A stretch of DNA of 64,000 nucleotides from Salinarimonas chemoclinalis. Its GTDB lineage: Bacteria; Pseudomonadota; Alphaproteobacteria; Rhizobiales; Beijerinckiaceae. The notes beneath the pieces are model-generated. The model made no database searches and was not told the DNA's origin. It saw nothing but the letters and a program-made list of their open reading frames with translations. This document shows positions 50,366-59,598 of this stretch, one piece after another. The position numbers and the translations under genes are program-made. The stretch spans positions 1 to 64,000 of the forward strand of contig NZ_JBGMWH010000006.1 in assembly GCF_041514305.1 (NCBI RefSeq), in the 5' to 3' direction. Positions within the stretch are counted from its first letter, which is position 1. Each line of letters opens with the position of its first letter.

Positions 50366-51634
50366 ATGCGCGTTCTCGTCGTCGCTTTCACGCTGATCCT
50401 CGCCGCGGGCGCCGCATCCGCCGAGATGCGCGGCCACGGCGGACCGGTGCGTGCGCTCGCCGTCGCGCCGGCGGGCGACATCGCCGTGTCGGGCTCCTTC
50501 GACAACCGCGCCATCGTCTGGGATCTCGAGCGCGAGGCGGCGGGGCAGGTGCTGCGTCACCACGACGGCGCGGTGAACGCGGTCGCGTTCCTGCCCGACG
50601 GCGGGATCGCCACCGGCGGTGGCGACGGGCGGATCGCCTTCTGGCGCGTCGGCGTGGCCGATCCCGTGCGGGTCGAGACCGCACACGCGGCGCCGGTCGC
50701 CGGGTTCACGGTCTCGCCCGACGGCGGGACCCTCGCCTCCGCCGGCTGGGACGGCGCGGTACGCCTCACGCCGCTGACGGACGGCACGGCGCGGGTCCTC
50801 ACGGGCCACGGCGGGCAGGTGAACGCCGTGGCCTTCGCGCCCGACGGCACCCTCGTCAGCGCCGGCTACGACGCGACCTTGCGGATCTGGCCGAACGACG
50901 GCGGCCCGGCGCGGGTCGTCCAATCGCCGACGCCGCTCAACGCCCTCGCGATCGCGCCCGACGGCACGATCGCCACCGGCGGCGCCGACGGCGTCGTGCG
51001 GCTCGTCTCACCCGCGGGCGAGACGGGGGCCGAGATCGCGACGCAGCCCCTGCCGATCATCGCACTGGCGCTGTCGCCCGACGGCACGCGGCTCGCGGCG
51101 GCGACGATCCGCGGCTCGGTCGCGATCGTCGACGTGGCGTCGCGGGCCGTGATGTTCACCCTCGTCGGCCCGGGTCTGCCGGTGTGGTCCACCGCCTTCG
51201 CGCCGGACGGCGCGACGCTCTACACCGGCGGCGGCGACGCGATGGTACGCGCCTGGGACGCGCGCACCGGCGAGCCGCTCGGCGGGCCGATCCTGTCGGG
51301 CGGCGAGGACCCGCTCGCGCGCTTCGCCGGCTCGCGGGGAGCGGAGGTGTTCCGCGCCTGTGCCGCCTGCCACACCCTCTCGGAGGACGAGGGCGAGCGC
51401 GCCGGGCCGACGCTGGCGGGGATCTTCGGGCGGCGCATCGGCACGGCCGAGGGCTACGACTACTCGCCGGCGCTCGTCGAGATGAACATCGTCTGGACGC
51501 CGGAGACCGTCGCCGCGCTGTTCGAGCACGGCCCCGCCGCCTACACGCCCGGCTCGAAGATGCCCGAGCAGCGCATCCTCGCGGCCGAGGACAGGCAGGC
51601 GTTGGTCGACTTCCTGGCGGAAGTCACGCGCTGA
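50366..51634 (+). CDS. WD40-repeat/cytochrome c fusion protein
   Basis: A 422-residue exported protein. A signal peptide runs to about residue 19 (AAGAASAE). Seven or so WD40-type blades follow, with recurrent GHGGxVxALAxAPDG and IxxWD segments. A C-terminal class I cytochrome c domain has CAACH at about 331-335 as the haem site and Met in SKMPEQRI as axial ligand. It would be a periplasmic electron carrier docking on a partner through the propeller. It sits between molybdenum-cofactor genes, so a formate dehydrogenase or other molybdoenzyme partner is plausible. Confidence 0.85.
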   Translation: MRVLVVAFTLILAAGAASAEMRGHGGPVRALAVAPAGDIAVSGSFDNRAIVWDLEREAAGQVLRHHDGAVNAVAFLPDGGIATGGGDGRIAFWRVGVADPVRVETAHAAPVAGFTVSPDGGTLASAGWDGAVRLTPLTDGTARVLTGHGGQVNAVAFAPDGTLVSAGYDATLRIWPNDGGPARVVQSPTPLNALAIAPDGTIATGGADGVVRLVSPAGETGAEIATQPLPIIALALSPDGTRLAAATIRGSVAIVDVASRAVMFTLVGPGLPVWSTAFAPDGATLYTGGGDAMVRAWDARTGEPLGGPILSGGEDPLARFAGSRGAEVFRACAACHTLSEDEGERAGPTLAGIFGRRIGTAEGYDYSPALVEMNIVWTPETVAALFEHGPAAYTPGSKMPEQRILAAEDRQALVDFLAEVTR

Positions 51635-51711
51635 GCGGCGCGCGCCGTTGCGGGCGGGGGCGGGAACACACTAGATCAGGTCCACGACACACGAGTTCCG
51701 GAGGCACGCCC

Positions 51712-52842
<1,131 letters not shown>

Positions 52843-52956
52843 TCGGGCCGGAGGCGTTGTGGCGGAGCTGCGTCGCGGGGTCTTCAAAGGGCAGTGCCGA
52901 AGGTTGCAGATCTCGAACCCTTGTGCGAAATGTCGGCGCAATTGGGGATCGCCGAC

Positions 52957-53679
52957 ATGGCCGTGACACAATCCGCTCTGCTGCTGCGCCGTCGCAGAGA
53001 CGCGTGGATCGAATTCCTCGCATTCGTCGACAAGCATCGCCAGGACCACTGGATATTCCGTGGTGTCGCCGATGCCACGAAACATCGCCTCGTGCCGAAG
53101 GTCGGTCGGGAGCCCGGCGTCTACGCGGTCGAGAAGGAACTCGCGATATTTCGAAACTTCAAGCGCCGAGCGCACCAGTTCGTCGGCGTCTCCGTGCTGA
53201 CGGACTGGGATGTGCTCGCGCTCGGGCAGCACCACGGACTGCCGACGCGTCTTCTCGACTGGACGACGAATCCGCTCGTGGGCGCGTATTTCGCGGTCAC
53301 GAGCCACCCGAGAGATACGACCGCACGCGTGTTCGCGGCTCAAGCCCCTCGCCTCGTCGACCTCTCGTCCGAGCCCGATCCGTTCGGCGTGTCCCGAGTT
53401 CGCACGTTCGTTCCACCGGCGGTCACTCCGCGAATCGTGGCGCAGCGGGGCCTTTTCACCGTGCACCCGCATCCGACGATGGCTTGGCAACGGCGTCCTA
53501 CGGCTTCCTTGCGCATCGATCATTTCGACATCGACGCCGCGTTCAGGCAATATTTCGAGCGCAAGCTGTTCCAGCTGGCGGTCGAGTCGAGCGCGATCGA
53601 GGCGGACCTCGACGGTATCGGCGGGACCCTCGATTGGCAGTTCGCCGACGGGGTTGCGGTCGGCGCATTCAACTATTGA
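52957..53679 (+). CDS. FRG-domain protein
   Basis: A 240-residue FRG-domain protein. The name-giving motif is in WIFRGVAD (Phe-Arg-Gly 34-36), followed by the characteristic GQHHGLPTRLLDWTTNPLVG at about 90-109. The domain's reaction is not established; it occurs in mobile and defence-associated genes. In-frame starts at 52930 and 52894 are possible. Its style differs from neighbours: fewer Ala/Gly codons, more Phe, His and Ile. It lies between mrp and fdhD with a 118-residue gene behind it, and the pair looks inserted. Confidence 0.82.
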   Translation: MAVTQSALLLRRRRDAWIEFLAFVDKHRQDHWIFRGVADATKHRLVPKVGREPGVYAVEKELAIFRNFKRRAHQFVGVSVLTDWDVLALGQHHGLPTRLLDWTTNPLVGAYFAVTSHPRDTTARVFAAQAPRLVDLSSEPDPFGVSRVRTFVPPAVTPRIVAQRGLFTVHPHPTMAWQRRPTASLRIDHFDIDAAFRQYFERKLFQLAVESSAIEADLDGIGGTLDWQFADGVAVGAFNY

Positions 53680-53689
53680 GGTGACGCAC

Positions 53690-54046
53690 ATGTCGCTCAA
53701 GGCCGCAAAACATAGACACACCAAGGTCGAGGCGATCCTCGACGCGGCCGAGACCTATCGAATCGCAAGCACGCCGGAATGGCGCAAGCTGGCCGAGTTG
53801 TCGGAGGAAACGGTTCTCGACGGCATTCGCGCCAATCCGGATTCGATCATCATCGATGGTGATCGCTTCAGCGGCATCATGAACGTCTACGTCGTTCTGA
53901 GGGTCTTCGGCGACGATCCGTTCGAAGAGACCGATGCATTTCCGGCGCGTTTCGAAGGCCATTTCGAAGGTGCGCAGGCGGTGATAGACGAGGCCGACGT
54001 GAGCGTACGCTCGTTCTATATCGGGAGCGGCATCGAGCCTCCATGA
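53690..54046 (+). CDS. Unrecognised 118-residue protein downstream of FRG gene
   Basis: I do not recognise this family. The protein is 118 residues, acidic, soluble, with no membrane segment. It begins MSLKAAKHRHTKVEAILDAA and includes TVLDGIRANPDSIIIDGDRF and FEGHFEGAQAVIDEADVSV. It starts 11 bases after the FRG gene, so co-transcription is likely. Its TGA overlaps the fdhD ATG (54043-54046). A partner, antidote or regulator of the FRG protein is possible, but nothing in the sequence proves it. Confidence 0.65.
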   Translation: MSLKAAKHRHTKVEAILDAAETYRIASTPEWRKLAELSEETVLDGIRANPDSIIIDGDRFSGIMNVYVVLRVFGDDPFEETDAFPARFEGHFEGAQAVIDEADVSVRSFYIGSGIEPP

Positions 54047-54942
54047 CACCTGACGCCGACCACCCCCACCGCATCACCCCCGACCCCTCCGACCCCCGCC
54101 TCACCCGCAAGGTGACCGGCATCGACGAAGCCGGGCGGCCGGTCGAGACCGCCGTCACCGTCGAGCGGGGGCTGACGCTGTATCTGAACGCGCAGGAGAT
54201 CGTCACGATGATGACGATCGGGGACTATCCCGAGTACCTGGCGATCGGCTACCTGCTCAATCAGAACATGCTCAAGCCCGACGACGTCGTCACCGGCGTC
54301 GACTACGACGAGGATCTCGAGGTCGTCGTGGTGCGGACCGAGCGCGAGACGAATTTCGAGGACAAGCTGAAGAAGCGCACCCAGACCTCCGGCTGCGCCC
54401 AGGGCACCGCCTTCGGGGACCTGATGGAGGCGCTCGACGAGATCGTGCTGCCCGAGGCGCCCCTGCGCACCTCCTGGCTCTACCGCCTCACCCACGCCGT
54501 CAACACGACGCCCTCGCTCTACCTGGAAGCGGGGGCGATCCACGGCTGCGTGCTCGCGCGGGCGGACGAGCCGCTGGTCTACATGGAGGACGTCGGGCGC
54601 CACAACGCCGTCGACAAGATCGCGGGCTGGATGTACCGCCACGGCGAGAGCGGCGCCGACAAGATCTTCTACACGACGGGCCGCCTCACCTCGGAGATGG
54701 TGATCAAGACCGTGCGCATGGGCATCCCGATCCTCGTCTCGCGCTCGGGATTCACTGCCTGGGGCGTCGAGCTGGCGCGGCGCACGGGGCTCACCCTGAT
54801 CGGGCGCGCGCGCGGCAAGCGCTTCGTGGCGCTGGCCGGCGAGGAGCGGATCGTGTTCGACCAGGACCTCGCCTACGTCGCGGACGAGAGCGCGAAGTCT
54901 CGCCGCAAGGGGTCGAAGGAGGGAGCCGGCGGTGACGACTGA
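54043..54942 (+). CDS. fdhD: Formate dehydrogenase accessory sulfurtransferase FdhD
   Basis: A 299-residue FdhD. It passes sulfur from cysteine desulfurase to the molybdenum cofactor of formate dehydrogenase. Recognised by TLYLNAQEIVTMMTIGDYPE, YLAIGYLLNQNM, VYMEDVGRHNAVDKIAGW and SRSGFTAWGVELAR. The flexible loop has a single cysteine (Cys118, TSGCAQG) where the Escherichia coli protein has a C-x-x-C pair. The first 25 residues are Pro/Asp rich. It overlaps the 118-residue gene upstream and mobA downstream. Confidence 0.93.
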   Translation: MTPDADHPHRITPDPSDPRLTRKVTGIDEAGRPVETAVTVERGLTLYLNAQEIVTMMTIGDYPEYLAIGYLLNQNMLKPDDVVTGVDYDEDLEVVVVRTERETNFEDKLKKRTQTSGCAQGTAFGDLMEALDEIVLPEAPLRTSWLYRLTHAVNTTPSLYLEAGAIHGCVLARADEPLVYMEDVGRHNAVDKIAGWMYRHGESGADKIFYTTGRLTSEMVIKTVRMGIPILVSRSGFTAWGVELARRTGLTLIGRARGKRFVALAGEERIVFDQDLAYVADESAKSRRKGSKEGAGGDD

Positions 54943-55573
54943 GATGCATCCCGCCACCCTCGCCCCGACCCTCGGCGTCCTCCTCGCCGGCGGGCTCGCG
55001 CGGCGCATGGGCGGCGGCGACAAGCCGCTGCGGACGATCGGCGGGCGCACCATCCTCGATCGTGCCATCGAGCGGCTGGCCGCGCAATGCGACGGGCTCG
55101 TGCTCAACGCCAACGGCGATCCGGCGCGGTTCGCCGAGACCGGCCTGCCGGTGGTGGCGGACACCGTCGAGGGCTTCGCCGGGCCGCTCGCGGGCGTGCT
55201 CGCCGGGCTCGACTGGGCGGCGGCGAACCGGCCGGAGATCGCCTTCGTGGCGACGCTCGCCGCCGACACGCCCTTCGTCCCGCACGATTTCGTCGCGCGC
55301 CTCCACGCCGCGCGCGCCGAGGCCGGCACGCCGCTCGCATGCGCCGAGAGCGGCGGGCGCACGCACCCGACGAATGCGCTCTGGCGGGTCGACCTGCGCG
55401 AGGATCTGCGCCGGGCGCTCGTCGTCGAGGACATGCGCAAGATCGACCGCTGGACCGCCCGCCACGGCATCGCGCACGCCTCCTGGCCGGCGGAGCCGAT
55501 CGACCCGTTCTTCAACGCCAACACGCCGGAGGACATCGCCGAGGCGGAGCGGCTCCTGGCGGGCGCCGGGTAG
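54932..55573 (+). CDS. mobA: Molybdenum cofactor guanylyltransferase MobA
   Basis: A 213-residue MobA, joining GMP from GTP to molybdopterin to give the bis-MGD precursor used by formate dehydrogenases. The GTP-binding signature VLLAGGLARRMGGGDKPL lies at about 16-33, PVVADTVEGFAGPLAGVLAG follows, and the Asp of LAADTPFV is a metal ligand. FFNANTPEDIAEAE ends the protein. The GTG start at 54932 overlaps fdhD and is set by GGAGGGAGCC. Confidence 0.93.
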   Translation: MTTEMHPATLAPTLGVLLAGGLARRMGGGDKPLRTIGGRTILDRAIERLAAQCDGLVLNANGDPARFAETGLPVVADTVEGFAGPLAGVLAGLDWAAANRPEIAFVATLAADTPFVPHDFVARLHAARAEAGTPLACAESGGRTHPTNALWRVDLREDLRRALVVEDMRKIDRWTARHGIAHASWPAEPIDPFFNANTPEDIAEAERLLAGAG

Positions 55574-55574
55574 G

Positions 55575-55589
55575 CCGGAAGCGTTCCGG
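55575..55589. terminator. Hairpin after mobA
   Basis: CCGGAA-GCG-TTCCGG is a perfect 6-bp stem with a 3-base loop starting two bases after the mobA stop. No T tract follows, so it is at best a weak or factor-assisted terminator. Confidence 0.3.
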
Positions 55590-55667
55590 ATCGGGGTGCG
55601 ACGTCTTGAAAGCGGTGCCGTTTCGCGGCATGGATGGAGGATCGAAACCGCCCGGGAGGACACCCCG

Positions 55668-55844
55668 ATGAAAGCCTTCCTCGCCTCTCTCGTCGTGGCC
55701 CTCGTCGTCGCCGTCGGCGCGGCCTGGCTGCTCGAGACGACGTATCAGTCCACCGCCGCGGACGCGTACGCCACCAACGGCGCGCGTGTCGGCGATCCGG
55801 GCCACAATCTCGTCGGTACGGACTGGTACTCCTCCCGCAGCTGA
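55668..55844 (+). CDS. Small single-pass membrane protein
   Basis: A 58-residue protein: MKAFLASLVVALVVAVGAAW is a strong membrane segment or uncleaved signal, followed by a polar tail (TTYQSTAADAYATNGARVG, ending WYSSRS). GGGAGGACACCCC sets the ATG. Family not recognised. Its place between mobA and the convergent moeA may be incidental. Confidence 0.65.
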   Translation: MKAFLASLVVALVVAVGAAWLLETTYQSTAADAYATNGARVGDPGHNLVGTDWYSSRS

Positions 55845-55850
55845 GGCGGC

Positions 55851-57104
55851 TCAGGCGAGCGCGGACCAGGGCAGGAACGCCACCGTCTCGCCCGGCGCGA
55901 CGCGCGTCACGTCCTCGGCGAGCTCGACGAGCCCGCTCGTCTGCGTCAGCGACGTGATCACCCCCGCGCCCTCGCGCGGGTGCTTGCGGGCGACGAGGCC
56001 GCCCGCCGCGTCCGGCGCGAGTGTGCAACGCACGTACTCGCGCCGCCCCGCCTTCTTCGCGTAGGCGAAGCCGGCGCGCACGGGGAAGGCGGTCGGCGGC
56101 CGCCAGGCCTCCCCCGACAGCCGCGCGATCAGCGGGCGCGCCAGCATCGCGAAGGTCACGAGCACCGCGGCCGGGTTGCCCGGCAGGCCGATGAAGGCCT
56201 TGCCCTTCAACACCCCGAGCGCCACCGGCCGGCCCGGCTTGATGCCGACCCGCCAGAAGGTCAGCGCGCCGGCCGCCTCCACCGCCGCCTTGACGTGGTC
56301 CTCCTCGCCGGTGGAGACGCCCCCCGACGTGATCAGCATGTCGACGTCCTGCGCCGCCGCGGCGAGCGCGGTGGAGACCGCCTCGCGCCGGTCCGGCAGG
56401 ATGCCGAGGTCGCGCGCGTCGCAGCCGGCGCGGCGCGCCAGCGCGAGGAGCATGAAGCGGTTGGCGTCGTAGAGCCGCGCCGGCCCGAGCGGCTCGCCCG
56501 GTGCGACGAGCTCGTCACCGGTGGAGAACACACCGACGCGCAACGGGGCGCGCACCGCCACGTCGGCGATGCCGAGCCCGGCGAGGAGCGCGAGGCCGCG
56601 CGGGCCGATGCGATGGCCGGCCGGCAGCGCGAGGGCGCCCGCCTCGATGTCCTCGCCGGCGGGCCGCGCGTTGGCGCCGCGTTTCAAGCCCGCGGGGAGG
56701 ACGACGTCGCCCTCCTCGCGCACGGCGTCCTCCTGCATGAACACCGTGTCGAAGCCGTCCGGCATCGCCGCGCCGGTGAAGATGCGCAGCGCCGTACCCT
56801 GCGGCCCGCCCACGCCGGGCGCCGCGCCGGCGGGCAGGCGGCCCGCGACCGGGAGCCGCGTCTCGCCGCCCCGCGCGAGGTCGGCGTGGGCGACGGCGTA
56901 TCCGTCCACCGCCGCGTTGAAGAAGGGCGGCAGCGGGATCGGGGCGCTCACGTCGTCGGCGAGCACCCGCCCGTCCGCCTCGGCGAGCGCCACCCGCTCG
57001 ACGCGGGTCACGGGCGCGAGCCGTGCCGCGATGAGCGCGCGCGCCTCGTCGACCCGCATCAGCGCGCCGCCGAAGGCGAAGCAATCGTCGGAGAGCTGGG
57101 CCAT
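55851..57104 (-). CDS. moeA: Molybdopterin molybdenumtransferase MoeA
   Basis: A 417-residue canonical MoeA that inserts molybdate into adenylyl-molybdopterin. PPFFNAAVDGYAV (about 62-74), IFTGAAMPDGFDTVFMQED, VFSTGDELVAPGEPLGPARL, SGGVSTGEED and IGLPGNPAAVLVTF are all in place, so unlike the homologue at 47357 it should be active. It is leftward, just downstream of mobB, and convergent with the small membrane protein gene. With the fusion and the degenerate copy it is the third MoeA-type gene in 10 kb. Confidence 0.93.
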   Translation of the reverse strand: MAQLSDDCFAFGGALMRVDEARALIAARLAPVTRVERVALAEADGRVLADDVSAPIPLPPFFNAAVDGYAVAHADLARGGETRLPVAGRLPAGAAPGVGGPQGTALRIFTGAAMPDGFDTVFMQEDAVREEGDVVLPAGLKRGANARPAGEDIEAGALALPAGHRIGPRGLALLAGLGIADVAVRAPLRVGVFSTGDELVAPGEPLGPARLYDANRFMLLALARRAGCDARDLGILPDRREAVSTALAAAAQDVDMLITSGGVSTGEEDHVKAAVEAAGALTFWRVGIKPGRPVALGVLKGKAFIGLPGNPAAVLVTFAMLARPLIARLSGEAWRPPTAFPVRAGFAYAKKAGRREYVRCTLAPDAAGGLVARKHPREGAGVITSLTQTSGLVELAEDVTRVAPGETVAFLPWSALA

Positions 57105-57117
57105 CGGTCTCGTTCCT

Positions 57118-57681
57118 TCAGGCGCGCGCCGGCTTCAGCCGGGCGGGCGGGGCCGCCCTCGCGAGGTCTGCGACGAGGGCGTCGCGGTCGACCGCCTCGC
57201 GAAGCGCGATCTCGGCGATGGCGTCGATGTCGTCGAGCGGCACGACGGGGACGGGTGCGTCCGGCAGGGCGACGTCGCTCGCGATCGCCCGCACCGCGGG
57301 CGCCCGCCCGTGGAGAGGCGGCTTGCCGTTCGCCGCCCGGAAGATCTCGATCTTGGGGTGCCCCCAGGCCTTGAAGCCCTCGACGATGACGAGATCGACC
57401 GGCGTGAGCCGCGCGAGCAGGGCGCCGAGCGGTGGCTCCTCCTCGTTCGGCGCGTACTCGCGCATCAAGGCGAAGCGCCGGCCCGACGCGACGAGCACTT
57501 CCCGCGCCCCCGCGGTGCGGTGCGTGTGGCTGTCCTTGCCAGGATGGTCGACGTCGAAGGCGTGGTGGGCGTGCTTCACCGTCGACACCTCGACGCCGCG
57601 TGCGACGAGGGCCGGGATGAGCTTGGCGAGAAGCGTCGTCTTGCCCGCGCCGCTCCAGCCGGCGAGCCCGATCACGCGCAT
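57118..57681 (-). CDS. mobB: Molybdopterin-guanine dinucleotide biosynthesis adaptor MobB
   Basis: A 187-residue MobB GTPase: Walker A GWSGAGKTTL near the N-terminus, TVKHAHHAFDVDHPGKDSHT with the family HxxHDFDxDxPGKDSxR pattern, and LVIVEGFKAWGHPKIEIFR. It binds GTP and assists MobA. ATG at 57681 after GAAGGGTCCC; an in-frame GTG lies at 57693. It is followed by moeA 13 bases later, forming a two-gene leftward unit. Confidence 0.92.
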   Translation of the reverse strand: MRVIGLAGWSGAGKTTLLAKLIPALVARGVEVSTVKHAHHAFDVDHPGKDSHTHRTAGAREVLVASGRRFALMREYAPNEEEPPLGALLARLTPVDLVIVEGFKAWGHPKIEIFRAANGKPPLHGRAPAVRAIASDVALPDAPVPVVPLDDIDAIAEIALREAVDRDALVADLARAAPPARLKPARA

Positions 57682-57829
57682 GGGACCCTTCACGAGATGC
57701 GTCGCGTCCGCGACGATGAACAGGGGACGGTTCTAGAGCATCCGCCCGCGAAGGGGAATCCGGTTGGTGGGCGGGGCGATGTTCCGGCGCGGGGGCTGGA
57801 GCACCGGGGCCCGCCCTCTCCATAGAGGG

Positions 57830-58702
57830 TCAAGACCCGGCCGTGGCCGCGCCGCGGCGCGCCTCGAGCCGCCGGGCGATCTCCCACGCGAGCGCGCCGG
57901 CGATCGTGATCGCGATCATCACCAGTGCCAGGGCGTTGACCGCGGGGGTCAGGCCCGTGCGGACCTTGGTGGCGATGTAGACGGTCAGCGGCGTCTCGAA
58001 GCCGCGCACGAACAGGGTCGTGTTGTAGTTCTCGACGCTCTGGAGCGTCGCGAGCAGCGCCGCCGCGAGGAGCGCCGGCTTGAGGAAGGGCAGCAGCACG
58101 CGGCGGAAGACCATGAGCTTCGTCGCGCCGAGCCCCAGCGCGGCCTCTTCCAGCGTGCGGTCGAAGCGCTGCAGGCGCGCGGCCACCATCAGCATCACGT
58201 AGGCCGAGATGAAGCTCGCCTGGGCGAGCACGATCAGCAGGAGCCCGCCGCCGACCCCGATCTGGCGCCAGAGCACGAGCGTCGCGATGCCGATGACGAC
58301 GCCCGGCGTCAGCAGGGGGGAGACCATCAGCGCGTAGAGCACCGAGCGCGCCCGCGCGTGCAGGCTCGTCAGCACGAGCGCGGCGGCCGTGCCGACCGGC
58401 ACGGCGATGGCGACGACGCCGAGCGCGACGAGGGCCGAGGTCCACAGCGCCCGCCACATGGCGGCGTCGTCGGCCATCTGCGCGAACCAGTCGGTCGTCG
58501 TCCCGAGCCAGGGCGTCACGGTGGGAAAGCGGCTCGTGTTGAAGGCGGCCGCGCTCATCACCACGAGGGGCGCGAACAGGTAGACGAAGAAGGCGAGGAC
58601 GTAGATCCAGAACAGGATCTCGGGGATCGCGGCGACCGCGCGCGCGGAGAGCGGCGTGGGCGCCGGGGTGGCGGGGGGCGGGAGGGTGACGGCGCTCGTC
58701 AT
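57830..58702 (-). CDS. Polyamine-type ABC transporter permease (PotC-like)
   Basis: A 290-residue permease with six membrane helices and the coupling motif EEAALGLGATKLMVFRRVLL, typical of PotC-type (BPD_transp_1) proteins. FAPLVVMSAAAFNTSRF opens the periplasmic part. The first 25 residues are Pro/Thr/Ala rich and cytoplasmic. Distal gene of a leftward operon whose order is PotD, PotA, PotB, PotC. Confidence 0.9.
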   Translation of the reverse strand: MTSAVTLPPPATPAPTPLSARAVAAIPEILFWIYVLAFFVYLFAPLVVMSAAAFNTSRFPTVTPWLGTTTDWFAQMADDAAMWRALWTSALVALGVVAIAVPVGTAAALVLTSLHARARSVLYALMVSPLLTPGVVIGIATLVLWRQIGVGGGLLLIVLAQASFISAYVMLMVAARLQRFDRTLEEAALGLGATKLMVFRRVLLPFLKPALLAAALLATLQSVENYNTTLFVRGFETPLTVYIATKVRTGLTPAVNALALVMIAITIAGALAWEIARRLEARRGAATAGS

Positions 58703-58715
58703 CGGGCGAACTCCC

Positions 58716-59597
58716 TCACTTCGCGACGTCGGTGAGCGAGACGCGGAACAGGCGCAGCGTCAACAGCACCACGGCGAGGCACAAGACGAGCAGCACGAGC
58801 GCGTAGGCCGCGCCGCGGTTCCAGTCCCCGCCCTCGAAGAACCAGTTGTAGATGATCTGCGTGAACCAGCGGCTCCCCGGCGCGCCGAGCAGCGCCGGCG
58901 CCACGTAGCTCCCCGCCGCCAGCATGAAGGTGAAGACGCAGCCCGTGGCGATGCCCGCCTTGGCGTGGGGGATGACGATGCGCGTGTGGATGCGCCAGGT
59001 CGAGGCACCGAGATCCCGCGCCGCCTCGACCTGCGCCTTCTCCAGGCTCTCGATCGAGTTGTAGATCGGGAAGAGCATGAACAGGATGTAGGCGTAGACC
59101 ATGCCGACCAGCACGCCGCCGTCCCCGTACCAGCGCATCGGCTCGTCGAGGATGCCGAGGTTCAGGAGGAGCGCGTTGAGCGGCCCACGGAAGGCGAACA
59201 GGATGTACCAGGCCAGCGTGCGCAGCACCTCGTTGATCCAGAAGGGGATGATCAGCGCCAGCATCACGAGCGAGGCCGCCGAGGGCGACGCCGTCTGCGC
59301 CAGCCAGTAGGCGAGGGGATAGCAGACGACGAAGGTCGCGAGCATCACGAGCGCGCTCGCCCAGACGGTCTTGAGGAAGATGTCCCGGTGCACCGGCTCG
59401 TTCGCGAGATAGGCGAGGTTGTCGAGCGAGTAGACGTCGAGCGGGCCGCCGACGTCGGCGGGCAGGAGGTTGGGGCGCAGCGCGAAGTCGATCATCATCA
59501 GGTTCGGCGCGAGCACGAGCCCCGCGAGCCAGAACCCGACGAGCAGCACGAAGAACCCCGTCAGCCCTGCGCCGAAGCGTGCGGTCAGCGCGCCCAT
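58716..59597 (-). CDS. Polyamine-type ABC transporter permease (PotB-like)
   Basis: A 293-residue PotB/PotH-type permease: IIPFWINEVLRTLAWYILF and GMVYAYILFMLFPIYNSIES lie in the membrane core, with coupling motif EAARDLGASTWRIHTRIVIP. The ATG at 59597 follows GGGGAGGCGTGAG. Partner of the PotC-like permease 13 bases downstream. Confidence 0.91.
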   Translation of the reverse strand: MGALTARFGAGLTGFFVLLVGFWLAGLVLAPNLMMIDFALRPNLLPADVGGPLDVYSLDNLAYLANEPVHRDIFLKTVWASALVMLATFVVCYPLAYWLAQTASPSAASLVMLALIIPFWINEVLRTLAWYILFAFRGPLNALLLNLGILDEPMRWYGDGGVLVGMVYAYILFMLFPIYNSIESLEKAQVEAARDLGASTWRIHTRIVIPHAKAGIATGCVFTFMLAAGSYVAPALLGAPGSRWFTQIIYNWFFEGGDWNRGAAYALVLLVLCLAVVLLTLRLFRVSLTDVAK

Positions 59598-59598
59598 C

